64,000 nucleotides of DNA, from assembly GCA_964560765.1 (NCBI GenBank), contig CAZLMG010000020.1, forward strand, positions 1 through 64,000, written 5' to 3'. The notes beneath the pieces are model-generated. The model searched no databases. It saw nothing but the letters and a program-made list of their open reading frames with translations, and had not been told where the DNA came from. Position 1 is the first letter of the stretch. Each line of letters begins with the position of its first letter. A program made the translations under genes and the position numbers. Positions 17,765-25,276 of the stretch are shown here, piece after piece. This DNA is from CAZLMG01 sp964560765. Its GTDB lineage: Bacteria > Bdellovibrionota_B > Oligoflexia > Oligoflexales > CAZLMG01.

Positions 17765-18748
17765 ATGACTATCGAACTGACCTTTCAGGGACAGACCGCG
17801 CCCTGCCGGCAGGGAGAGACCGTGCTTGAGGCTCTCGAACGCGTGGGGGCCTCAATATCATCATCATGCCGCGCTGGAGCCTGCCTGTGTTGCCTGCTGC
17901 GTGCTGTCGAGGGCGAAGTTCCTAAGAGTTCTCAGGAGGGTCTAAAACAATCTCTGCGCCAGACCGGGCACTTTCTGGCCTGTCTCTGCCGGCCGACCAC
18001 AAACATGATCTGCGAACCCGCGCACTCAAGCCCATTCCGCAGTCACGTGATCATTGCTGCGCTCCGCCCCATCGGTCCCGATGTGATGCTGGTGCGCTTT
18101 CATCGACCCGCATCGTTCACATTCAGGCCAGGGCAATTCGTCACCCTGAAGTTGGTGAACGGCGTAGCCCGCAGCTACTCACTGGCATCGCAAGACCGCG
18201 AGCTGGAATTCTTTGATATCCACGTGCGTCGCGTACTCCATGGACGCATGAGCAGCTGGTTTCACGAGTCGGCACGGGTTGGCGACAGCCTTTGGCTAGA
18301 AGGACCGAAGGGTGAATGCATGTATTACGCAGATTCGCTGGATGCGCCGTTAACCTTCATCGGCACGGGCACTGGTGTTGCGCCCCTTTATGCGATCGCG
18401 GTGGACGCCATCAACCAGAACCATCGCGGGCCGATGACCATCTATCAAGGCGCCACCTCACCCGATCGACTTTACTTCTGTGACGAGCTGGCGACGTTAG
18501 CTGCGCTGCACTCGAATATCAAGTACGTACGCTGCGTCATGCAAGGTTCCGTTATCGATGAAATCAGGACCGGCGACCTCCGGCAGATCGTCTTGTCGGA
18601 GATCGTCAAAGACAAGAGTCACCGCGCCTACCTGTGCGGCGACCCTGGATTGGTACGCAGTCTCAAAAAGAGTCTGTTTCTGTCGGGATTAAGCCTGAAG
18701 CGTATCCATGCGGATCCTTTCGTGTTGAGCCCTACAGGGCCTTCATAG
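17765..18748 (+). CDS. [2Fe-2S] ferredoxin:NAD(P)H flavin reductase
   Basis: This 327-residue electron-transfer protein has the layout of phenol hydroxylase or benzoate dioxygenase reductases. Residues 1-85 form a plant-type ferredoxin with Cys in CRAGAC, CC and later ACLC. A ferredoxin reductase-like part follows: RSYSLAS (FAD binding), GTGTGVAPLYAIA (NAD(P)H pyrophosphate site) and YLCGDPGLVRSLK near the end. It starts eight bases after the globin stop, so the pair is co-transcribed. I infer that it passes electrons to the truncated globin, making a two-protein counterpart of flavohaemoglobin. Its end overlaps the convergent YceI-like gene by 17 bases. Confidence 0.85.
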   Translation: MTIELTFQGQTAPCRQGETVLEALERVGASISSSCRAGACLCCLLRAVEGEVPKSSQEGLKQSLRQTGHFLACLCRPTTNMICEPAHSSPFRSHVIIAALRPIGPDVMLVRFHRPASFTFRPGQFVTLKLVNGVARSYSLASQDRELEFFDIHVRRVLHGRMSSWFHESARVGDSLWLEGPKGECMYYADSLDAPLTFIGTGTGVAPLYAIAVDAINQNHRGPMTIYQGATSPDRLYFCDELATLAALHSNIKYVRCVMQGSVIDEIRTGDLRQIVLSEIVKDKSHRAYLCGDPGLVRSLKKSLFLSGLSLKRIHADPFVLSPTGPS

Positions 18749-19316
18749 GCGCATCGACGGGATGCGCCAAAAGATCCACGGTGATATCGACAGTGTTGGC
18801 AACGGTGATTCCAAGATGCGATGGCACACCGACCGGATAATCAGCAATCACCGCCGTCATGGATGCCGTAACCTTCACGTCCGCAGTGCCCTGACCGGCT
18901 ATGTTACATTCCCCTTGAACGCCCTTGCTAACGCCCTTGATTTCAAGTTCTCCAGCAAACTTGCACTCACCTGCCGAGCCGCTATCGAAAGCGACACGCT
19001 GCAATCGCAAAATGGCTTTCGGGAATTTTTGACTCTCCAAGTACTTTTCGTGCATGTGTTCATTGCGCAATGAGATGCCAGTATCAATGGGCCGCAAGTC
19101 TACTTCAATGACACCGACGTAGCCTTCAGGGGATTCGCGCACAGAGCCTGACGCCTGGGCTCCAGTACCCTTGATCTTTAGAAATCCAGGCTTACCCACA
19201 GCCAGAAATTCTACTTTCGATGCCGCTGAATCAATCTTAAAGGTTCCTACCGCCAACGCCTGGACGGACAGCATGGACACGAAAACACCTGAGACGACCT
19301 GAATCACAAAACGCAT
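18732..19316 (-). CDS. YceI-family periplasmic protein
   Basis: The product is a 194-residue exported protein: signal peptide with cleavage after VQALA, then a YceI-like fold (FKIDSAASKVEFLAVGK near the start, GSVRESPEGYVGVIEVDL, the RNEHMHEKYLES motif, and ELEIKGVSKGV). YceI proteins are lipocalin-like beta barrels that bind isoprenoid lipids such as quinones (established for TT1927b and YceI). I chose ATG 19316, six bases from AGGAGG; ATG 19319 and TTG 19322 are alternatives. It lies 25 bases after the CxxCH barrel gene on the same strand, so it is probably the last gene of that redox operon, with a possible role in quinone binding or transport. Confidence 0.8.
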   Translation of the reverse strand: MRFVIQVVSGVFVSMLSVQALAVGTFKIDSAASKVEFLAVGKPGFLKIKGTGAQASGSVRESPEGYVGVIEVDLRPIDTGISLRNEHMHEKYLESQKFPKAILRLQRVAFDSGSAGECKFAGELEIKGVSKGVQGECNIAGQGTADVKVTASMTAVIADYPVGVPSHLGITVANTVDITVDLLAHPVDAPMKAL

Positions 19317-19341
19317 CATCAACCTCCTGAAAGTGATTGGC

Positions 19342-20526
19342 TTAAAGCCAGTAGTGAAAAATAAAGTTTGCCGAATTTGAAAAGCCGTAAGTCTCTCTAT
19401 CTAGGAGTAGTCCATAGGTCCCCGACAGCTCAAAGTGCGGGCGTGGGTGGAAAGACAGCGCCAGTGCCAGCCTTTCCAGGCGACGAGTCTCCGCAGCTAC
19501 CGAGTGATGCAGCCGCTCATAGATCACCGCCGGAAAGAGTCCGGAAATCGCCGCATACTGGCCCTTGAAATACAGAGCCCGCTGAATCGACCGATGCCCA
19601 TCAAGCTGCGTGACGCCGCCATTCACTTCCGACAACACGCGAAATGACTTGCCCAGACCAAGCGCTCCGGAGAGTGAGGCGTGGGTTGAACGCTCGCCCG
19701 TCGCTTGCAATCGCTGCATCAGCCCCAGAGAAAGACGGTGCGCTTCCGCGAGGAATGTCGAAACGCTGAGAAATGTCGATTGCACCGCCTCACTTGCAGA
19801 ATTCATCCGATCGATTCGCATCTCTGGGAGCAAGGGCGCTGATACGCTGCCTGTCACTTCCAGATTCTCCACGCAATAGACGGCCTCCACCAACCTCGAT
19901 TCGCTGCCAGCCCCCAATCCAACGCTGCTGCGAACAAACGCATTGTGATCTGGAACGTTGAGTCCAAACTTCGGCATGGTTCGACCCAGACGGATCCCCC
20001 ACGAGTCGCTGATGTCATAGCGCAACAGCCACTTGGAAACGATGGGCTGGTTCGTATCGAAGACGAATGGATCGGACTCCTTGCGCAGTGACGATACGGT
20101 GGCATATCCCCACCATCCTGAGGCTTGGGCACCAAAATCCAGCTCGCGCTGCATCACAAAATTTCGCCCCCGACGAACCTTGGCATCTTCCAGATTCAGT
20201 TGCAGGTGCCGAAAATGCCCACCCAGCAACAGCCACTCTGGTATGCCGACGGCCCCGTGCAATGGCTGCCCTTCGCCCTCGCGAGCCCAGGCCGCCACTT
20301 TCTCCTCAGCAAAGCTTCGTCCATACGAGGTTAGAAGATCTCCACCGTTCGAACTGACGTGGCAAGACGTACAGCTGAAGTAACCCTCGGCGGAAAACTC
20401 TGGCCAAGAGTAGCCTTGGCCGGCGCGGCTCAGCATGAAAATAACCATTGCGAACATGTACTGCCGACGACTTTGCCGCCGACGCGCTTCATAGTCGGCT
20501 CCCTGTTTCTGACAAGGCTGAGTCAT
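19342..20526 (-). CDS. Single-CxxCH protein with outer-membrane barrel-like body
   Basis: The product has 394 residues. ATG 20526 overlaps the TGA of the tri-haem gene (ATGA), so translation is coupled. A long basic N-region leads into a hydrophobic signal segment (MFAMVIFMLSRAGQGYS), then FSCTSCHVSSNGG, a c-type haem motif. The remaining roughly 330 residues are strand-rich with many aromatic and Arg/Glu residues and end in FIFHYWL with a hydrophobic terminal residue, which suggests an outer-membrane barrel. A single haem motif on the N-terminal side of a barrel would be a compact porin-cytochrome arrangement. I do not recognise a named family. The predicted haem attachment depends on the Ccm/Ccs machinery, not seen here. 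Confidence 0.65.
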   Translation of the reverse strand: MTQPCQKQGADYEARRRQSRRQYMFAMVIFMLSRAGQGYSWPEFSAEGYFSCTSCHVSSNGGDLLTSYGRSFAEEKVAAWAREGEGQPLHGAVGIPEWLLLGGHFRHLQLNLEDAKVRRGRNFVMQRELDFGAQASGWWGYATVSSLRKESDPFVFDTNQPIVSKWLLRYDISDSWGIRLGRTMPKFGLNVPDHNAFVRSSVGLGAGSESRLVEAVYCVENLEVTGSVSAPLLPEMRIDRMNSASEAVQSTFLSVSTFLAEAHRLSLGLMQRLQATGERSTHASLSGALGLGKSFRVLSEVNGGVTQLDGHRSIQRALYFKGQYAAISGLFPAVIYERLHHSVAAETRRLERLALALSFHPRPHFELSGTYGLLLDRETYGFSNSANFIFHYWL

Positions 20527-21704
20527 TCCTGACACCCTCCTGCAATCCAATCTGCAACCAACGCCTTCAAATCAGCGGGCAATGGGTCACTCCGGAACGG
20601 CATCTCATCATCTTCCAGGACTTTGTAGATGCGGCTATTCGATGGCCGACCGCACCGCACCAAGCGCGGGCCTTCGACGGGATTCAGAATCGTCGCCAAG
20701 CGATCCAAGCGCACGCCGCCTTTGGCGATGTTCTGATTGTGACAATGAACACAGAATGGCTGCAGCACCCGCGCATTCACGGCAGCAAAGGCATTATTTT
20801 CCAGCTCCGTAGGCGGCTCTGCGGGCGGTGATGGCGGCGTCGACGGATTTGTTGGTTTTACCAGAGTTGACCAACACGCCTTTCCATCTAACTTCGCCCC
20901 GGCATCAATCCAGCAAGCTAGCATCTTGACCGCCAACTCTGTCGGGCGAAGCGGGACGTGCCGCGGTGGCATGTTGCCAGCAGCGATCTCCTGATGCACC
21001 ATACTCGCCGCATGATTACCTGGAACGATGGCCCCCACCGCAATTGCGTTCTCAATGCCCAACATGGTGCTGAAATCCAACTTTGCCGGCGGACCTGTGC
21101 CAAAATGACAGCTCGCACAATTCGCCTGAAAGAGATTGGCCGAGACCCAGGCTAGATCCGAGGCTGGCTCCGGTAAAACTTCTGGTGGTGTCAAAGGTGG
21201 GCTAGGCTCTACCGGCCATGGCAACGGCGTCTCGCCCTCATTCGTCGGGTTGCTTGGGTTTTGCTCCGCAGCGGTGGCGATGAACTTCAGCACGCACGCA
21301 TTGCTGTCGCTGAGCGCGCCACCGTCAATCCAACAGTCCAGCACATTGATTTCCGCTGTTAGTAGTCGTGCGGCGCCTGGCGGTGGCATGCGGCCATTAT
21401 GAATCACTTGACTGATCAGACTGCCGGCGCTGCTGCCGGCGCGAATTCCACCTTTCGACAGCGCGAGCGGCAAAGCATCTTCCGCATGAAAGGCGAATCC
21501 TCCGGGTGCGCTGCTGCCAGAATGGCACTGCCCGCATTTCGGCTGAAAAACAACGCGCGTCAACCACTCCATATCGGTGATGTCGGCGACGTTGAACTCG
21601 TCGCCATTATCTTTGTCCTTGCCTCCCAGATTCTTTTCTTCGTAATAGGCGCAGCCAGACAACAGCACGAATACCAGCAATTTGACGATCTGATCTTTTA
21701 GCAT
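20523..21704 (-). CDS. Tri-haem lipoprotein with three repeated cytochrome-like domains
   Basis: This is a 393-residue lipoprotein (VFVLLSGC). ATG 21704 is chosen over upstream frames because AAGGAGG precedes it by nine bases and the signal peptide begins there. Three similar modules follow, each opening with CxxCH (CGQCH, CASCH, CVHCH) and closing with a MPP or MPF segment plus a DxWIDxGA or WIAGG motif. This is the pattern of planctomycete-type cytochrome C domains (PSCyt1-like) in which a distal Met may be the sixth ligand. It is the first gene of a probable operon with the CxxCH-barrel and YceI-like genes. Likely role: electron transfer at the outer membrane or in the periplasm. The partners are inferred. 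Confidence 0.8.
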   Translation of the reverse strand: MLKDQIVKLLVFVLLSGCAYYEEKNLGGKDKDNGDEFNVADITDMEWLTRVVFQPKCGQCHSGSSAPGGFAFHAEDALPLALSKGGIRAGSSAGSLISQVIHNGRMPPPGAARLLTAEINVLDCWIDGGALSDSNACVLKFIATAAEQNPSNPTNEGETPLPWPVEPSPPLTPPEVLPEPASDLAWVSANLFQANCASCHFGTGPPAKLDFSTMLGIENAIAVGAIVPGNHAASMVHQEIAAGNMPPRHVPLRPTELAVKMLACWIDAGAKLDGKACWSTLVKPTNPSTPPSPPAEPPTELENNAFAAVNARVLQPFCVHCHNQNIAKGGVRLDRLATILNPVEGPRLVRCGRPSNSRIYKVLEDDEMPFRSDPLPADLKALVADWIAGGCQE

Positions 21705-21811
21705 GTCCAAGAACCTCCTTCTCGATGTGCCTTTCCGAGGCCTCTCAATGTCCCTGATGTCAAAGTAGAGCAAGCCCCGCCGCCGCGACACGAAGGCCAT
21801 CTCAAAAAGAT

Positions 21812-21857
21812 GAGGGGAAATGATGGGAATCTGGCACGGATCCCCTCATTTCCCCTC
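21812..21857. repeat. 17-bp inverted repeat (long hairpin or operator) between divergent redox genes
   Basis: Bases 21812-21828 and 21841-21857 are inverted copies (16 of 17 match) around a 12-base loop; the arm begins GAGGGGAAATGA. It lies between the tri-haem lipoprotein (minus) and the cupredoxin (plus), 107 and 113 bases from their start codons. That placement fits a shared operator or a 5'-UTR structure better than a terminator. Confidence 0.7.
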
Positions 21858-21970
21858 GGTCATTTCATGGGGCTTTTGTGCCTGCGGTCGAGACTCCTTG
21901 CTAGTTTGGGAATCGCACTGAGGAATCGTGAGTACGGCTTCTCTTTAACGATTTCACAAGGAGTAGGTTT

Positions 21971-22384
21971 ATGCGTAGAGTTTTGGCTACCCTATTGACA
22001 ACGATCGGTATTTCGTCGATCGCCCAGGCCCAATCGACTGAGTTCATCGAGTATGCGGGCTGCGCTGAAGAAGACTTCGTGACGCTCGATGTTCAGGAAC
22101 TAAGCATCGAGTTTCAGGGATCAAGTTATGAGCCAGCCTGTATCAAGGTCAAGGCGGGGACGAGTGTGACTTTGCCCGCGAGCAAAAAACATCCACTGCA
22201 AGCCGCGGTCGACTTTCAAGAGATCGCCAATCCATATCGTTCTGAAATCCTTGAGGGCTTCCTCGAAAATCAAACCCGCACACTCGATGTACCAGGATTC
22301 TATGGCTACTACTGTACACGGCATGCAGATCCAGAATCGGGACGCGGCATGGGTGGCATGATCTGGGTCGTCGAGAATCTTTAA
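21971..22384 (+). CDS. Small periplasmic cupredoxin-like copper protein
   Basis: The product is 137 residues with a signal peptide (cleavage after SSIAQA) and ATG 21971 behind AGGAG. A cupredoxin core follows: VKAGTSVTLPASKKHPL holds the first His, then YYCTRHADPESGRGMGGMIWV carries Cys, His and Met in the order of a type 1 copper site (C-x2-H and a Met near the C-terminus). Plastocyanin/azurin-type proteins shuttle single electrons in the periplasm. It diverges from the tri-haem operon, with a long inverted repeat between, so it may belong to the same redox system. It precedes the ATP-grasp fusion operon by 65 bases on the same strand. An extra Cys pair could form a disulfide. Confidence 0.8.
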   Translation: MRRVLATLLTTIGISSIAQAQSTEFIEYAGCAEEDFVTLDVQELSIEFQGSSYEPACIKVKAGTSVTLPASKKHPLQAAVDFQEIANPYRSEILEGFLENQTRTLDVPGFYGYYCTRHADPESGRGMGGMIWVVENL

Positions 22385-22419
22385 TTCGCGCGCGTCATTT
22401 TGGCTGACTGCATTTCCAT

Positions 22420-22435
22420 CCGCGGGCAACCGCGG
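22420..22435 (+). promoter_or_regulatory. GNRA-tetraloop hairpin before the ATP-grasp/decarboxylase gene
   Basis: CCGCGG, loop GCAA, CCGCGG form a perfect six-pair GC stem with a GNRA loop, ending 14 bases before ATG 22450 and just upstream of the AAAGGA ribosome site. It could protect the mRNA, affect translation, or mark the end of the cupredoxin transcript. Confidence 0.4.
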
Positions 22436-22449
22436 TGAAAGGAAAACAA

Positions 22450-24705
22450 ATGGCACCGAAAATTATCATATCAGGCTTCTACTGTGGGCCCAGCCCCTCC
22501 GCCGGCCTCGGAATCGCCAAGTCACTTCGTGCCACTTGGCCGTCTGCCCACATCATCGGGGTCGATTACTGGGAGGGTGCCTCTGGGCTGCACGATAGCG
22601 TCCTCAGTGAACGCTTGATCTATCCATCTTGGGATGTAATCGACACGACGCTGCACGCCCAGACGATGCGAGAATTCAGCACCGACCATTTCATTCTGTC
22701 AGCGCTCGACATCGAGATCGCCTGGATGAGCCGGGCGCTCCCCTCATCCCCAAATTTACTGATTCCATCCCGTGCCGCCCTCACCTATGCCGACAAGCCC
22801 CATATACGAGCAGCAGAGTTTTTGCCGTTCCAAACCCCCAGCATCCACATCGAGAACGGTGATGACCAAGCCCTGCATGACTTTTGTCGCAGCCATTCGT
22901 GGCGGGTGTGGGTCAAAGGACCTTTTCATGGAGCGCAATTCGTCACCAATTGGCGCGACTTAGAGCAAGCGCGAATGCATTTGGCAAAGCAAGGCTCGCG
23001 CGCCCATGTCTCCTACCAAGCGCACGTTCGCGGTTTAGAAGAGTCTATCTGCTTTTCCGCTGTCGACGGCAAACTATGTGCCGCCGTACACATGCAAAAG
23101 CGCGTCATCACCCCCGAAGGAAAAACCTGGTCCGGAAAAATTCGGCCTCTGTCGCCCCGACAACAAAAGATCGTGCAAGAAGCGGTACAGCAAATGCACT
23201 GGAATGGCGGTGGCGAATTTGAGCTGATTCGCGACGAGTCTGACACCTATTGGCTAATGGAGTTTAATCCACGCTTTCCGGCATGGATTTATGGAGCGAC
23301 CATTGCCGGCGTCAATTTGCCCGCCATGATGTTGGCGGAAGCTGGGCAAATTCATCCCGGATTGGCACCCGTTGCCAGCAGCAGCGAGTTCACCCGCATC
23401 GTTACGGAAATTCCGGTTCTACCGCAGATATCACTGCCACAAGTTCGTCAGCCAGAACATGGAGACGTTTCCGCTCAAGGCAAGTACGGCGCTGGACTCA
23501 GCGCACTGGAAACGCAACTTCTAGATCCGCCGCTTTCGAGCGCGGCCGTACCATCAGCCGCAACGCGCACATCGACTAACTTAAATTCAATCTTTGATCG
23601 TTCGCTACTGGCCGCAACAAAGTCAGCAACGAGCGAGCACACACCGACTAGAATATATCTCACTGACGTCATCGCTGAGCGCTTTCGCGCGGCAACGAGC
23701 CTCAATGCGATGCGACACGCCGACTGTCAGTTACAAGTCGCTTACAGCATCAAAACCTGTCCGGATCCCGTTTACTTGCAACAAGCTCGCTCCGCGGGAA
23801 TGCTCGCCGAGGCCATCAGCATGGCTGAGGTCGAGCTGGCATTAGCCAGCGGCTGGAGCGTGGGAGAAATCATTCTCAACGGCCCGGCAAAGTGGTGGCC
23901 CCGTTCCATGCAACATCATCAGGGGCTGAATGCCGTCTTTTGCGACTCTCTCGACGAATTTGAACGCCTCGTAAAATTCGATCGAAGAGATCTCCTTTGG
24001 GGACTCCGCCTGAAGATTCCGGGATTCTCGTCGCGATTCGGCGCTGATCTGGCAACCTATGAAGACATGGTTCGCGCCGTGTCCCTGGTGCAAAGCATGC
24101 CGACTGACATCAAGTTTGGTATTCACGTGCACATGGCCTCCAATCTAATTGGCAAAGGGCATTGGCAAGATGCCGTGGAGTCGGCGCTGGCTTGGGCGAG
24201 TGATTTGACCTATCTGAGCGGCAAGCACCTGTCGATGTTTGACTTAGGGGGCGGGTATCACCCCAGAGATTTTTCTACGATGCCTTGGCAGGAAATATTG
24301 ACATACGCCAAACACCGCGCGCCCACATTACAAGCCGTGACGATTGAACCAGGGCGCGCCCTGTCACAGGACTCCATGGCCATGCTCACCACCATTCAGG
24401 ATGTCCGTCGTCGCAATGGCGAGATCCTCGAGGTTGTCGTCGACACATGCATTTCCGACTTGCCGCTGGCGAGAGTCTATCCGCATCGCATGTACATGCA
24501 GCTTGCCGCCGGTGTGGCGCCCATCGGGCCAGGCCGGGCACGCATCCTGGGACGAATTTGTATGGAAGACGACATTTTGGCAGACGCTGTCGATTTGCCA
24601 GCCAGCATAAAGATTGGCGATCGCATCATTATTGCTGATTCCGGAGCCTATGAAAGGAGTATGAGTTATGAATTTGGCTATGGCCGCACCAACCTTACGC
24701 ACTAA
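22450..24705 (+). CDS. Fusion of an ATP-grasp ligase and a PLP-dependent group IV decarboxylase
   Basis: This is a 751-residue two-domain enzyme. ATG 22450 is chosen over GTG 22435 because AAAGGA lies seven bases ahead. Residues 1-320 resemble ATP-grasp ligases (GGGEFELI...WLMEFNPRFPAWIYGATIAGVNLP as the metal/ATP block). After a low-complexity linker, residues 395-751 resemble diaminopimelate/arginine-type decarboxylases: YSIKTCPDP with the PLP Lys435, HVHMAS, FDLGGGYHP, EPGRALS, CMEDD with Cys704, and DSGAYERSMSYEFG. All group IV motifs are present, so both halves look active. The butirosin enzymes BtrJ (ATP-grasp) and BtrK (decarboxylase) are separate proteins that ligate and then decarboxylate an amino acid. 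A similar coupled reaction is my inference; the substrate is unknown. Confidence 0.8.
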   Translation: MAPKIIISGFYCGPSPSAGLGIAKSLRATWPSAHIIGVDYWEGASGLHDSVLSERLIYPSWDVIDTTLHAQTMREFSTDHFILSALDIEIAWMSRALPSSPNLLIPSRAALTYADKPHIRAAEFLPFQTPSIHIENGDDQALHDFCRSHSWRVWVKGPFHGAQFVTNWRDLEQARMHLAKQGSRAHVSYQAHVRGLEESICFSAVDGKLCAAVHMQKRVITPEGKTWSGKIRPLSPRQQKIVQEAVQQMHWNGGGEFELIRDESDTYWLMEFNPRFPAWIYGATIAGVNLPAMMLAEAGQIHPGLAPVASSSEFTRIVTEIPVLPQISLPQVRQPEHGDVSAQGKYGAGLSALETQLLDPPLSSAAVPSAATRTSTNLNSIFDRSLLAATKSATSEHTPTRIYLTDVIAERFRAATSLNAMRHADCQLQVAYSIKTCPDPVYLQQARSAGMLAEAISMAEVELALASGWSVGEIILNGPAKWWPRSMQHHQGLNAVFCDSLDEFERLVKFDRRDLLWGLRLKIPGFSSRFGADLATYEDMVRAVSLVQSMPTDIKFGIHVHMASNLIGKGHWQDAVESALAWASDLTYLSGKHLSMFDLGGGYHPRDFSTMPWQEILTYAKHRAPTLQAVTIEPGRALSQDSMAMLTTIQDVRRRNGEILEVVVDTCISDLPLARVYPHRMYMQLAAGVAPIGPGRARILGRICMEDDILADAVDLPASIKIGDRIIIADSGAYERSMSYEFGYGRTNLTH

Positions 24706-25276
24706 TCACATCGGGACGCCACATAGCGAGCTGGTGGACCACGGTGCCTGTTGTCAACTGGCTCGCCGCTGGTTGCTGTCGCAGCATCGTTCGCGGAGCT
24801 TTCGGCAAACGGAACGCCAGGGTATGCACGCCCCGGTTTGGCTCCGTCGACAGTTTGAATGGGGCCCCGTGCAATGGCCCCTAAGCTGGTGCGAGGCCGT
24901 TCGAAAAAAGCACATCGACTGCGGGGTTTTCGCAGCTTTCGCCCGTGAATTGTTTCAATCCCAAGGCTTCGAAGTCCATCCCGCCCAGATCATGCTGGCA
25001 CAACCCAGCACTTACACGCATCATTGGCAGGCAAAGTGGGCGGCGATTCATCAGGCGATAAACTGGATCGGTGATAATTCTGTCTACCATGAAGTCGTCG
25101 CCGTCGCAAAAGATCACAACTCACTCATTCGCATTTACGACCCGACGGAGGGAATTTGGCTTGACCCGGATTTCAGTGCCGGCGTCAACGGAGTTGTCGG
25201 CGTGTGCGTTCACTCTCCGGTCGCGCAGAACTGGGGATCAGGAATTGTTGGCCAGGGGAAGTGGGTGACACTGTGA
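24668..25276 (+). CDS. Small Cys-His-Asp enzyme (transglutaminase/cysteine-peptidase-like)
   Basis: The product is 202 residues. ATG 24668 follows AAAGGAG and lies 38 bases inside the end of the fusion gene, so the two are translationally coupled. Visible candidates for a catalytic triad are Cys85 (HIDCGVFAAFA), His141 (YHEVVAVAKDH) and Asp158 (IRIYDPTEG). This order and the sequence around it resemble transglutaminase-like or papain-like folds (family knowledge; no single family recognised). No signal peptide. With the ligase/decarboxylase upstream, it might be an acyl or amide transferase, or a hydrolase acting on the product. BtrH in butirosin synthesis is an acyltransferase of cysteine-peptidase-like type, a loose parallel only. 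Confidence 0.65.
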   Translation: MNLAMAAPTLRTNHIGTPHSELVDHGACCQLARRWLLSQHRSRSFRQTERQGMHAPVWLRRQFEWGPVQWPLSWCEAVRKKHIDCGVFAAFARELFQSQGFEVHPAQIMLAQPSTYTHHWQAKWAAIHQAINWIGDNSVYHEVVAVAKDHNSLIRIYDPTEGIWLDPDFSAGVNGVVGVCVHSPVAQNWGSGIVGQGKWVTL

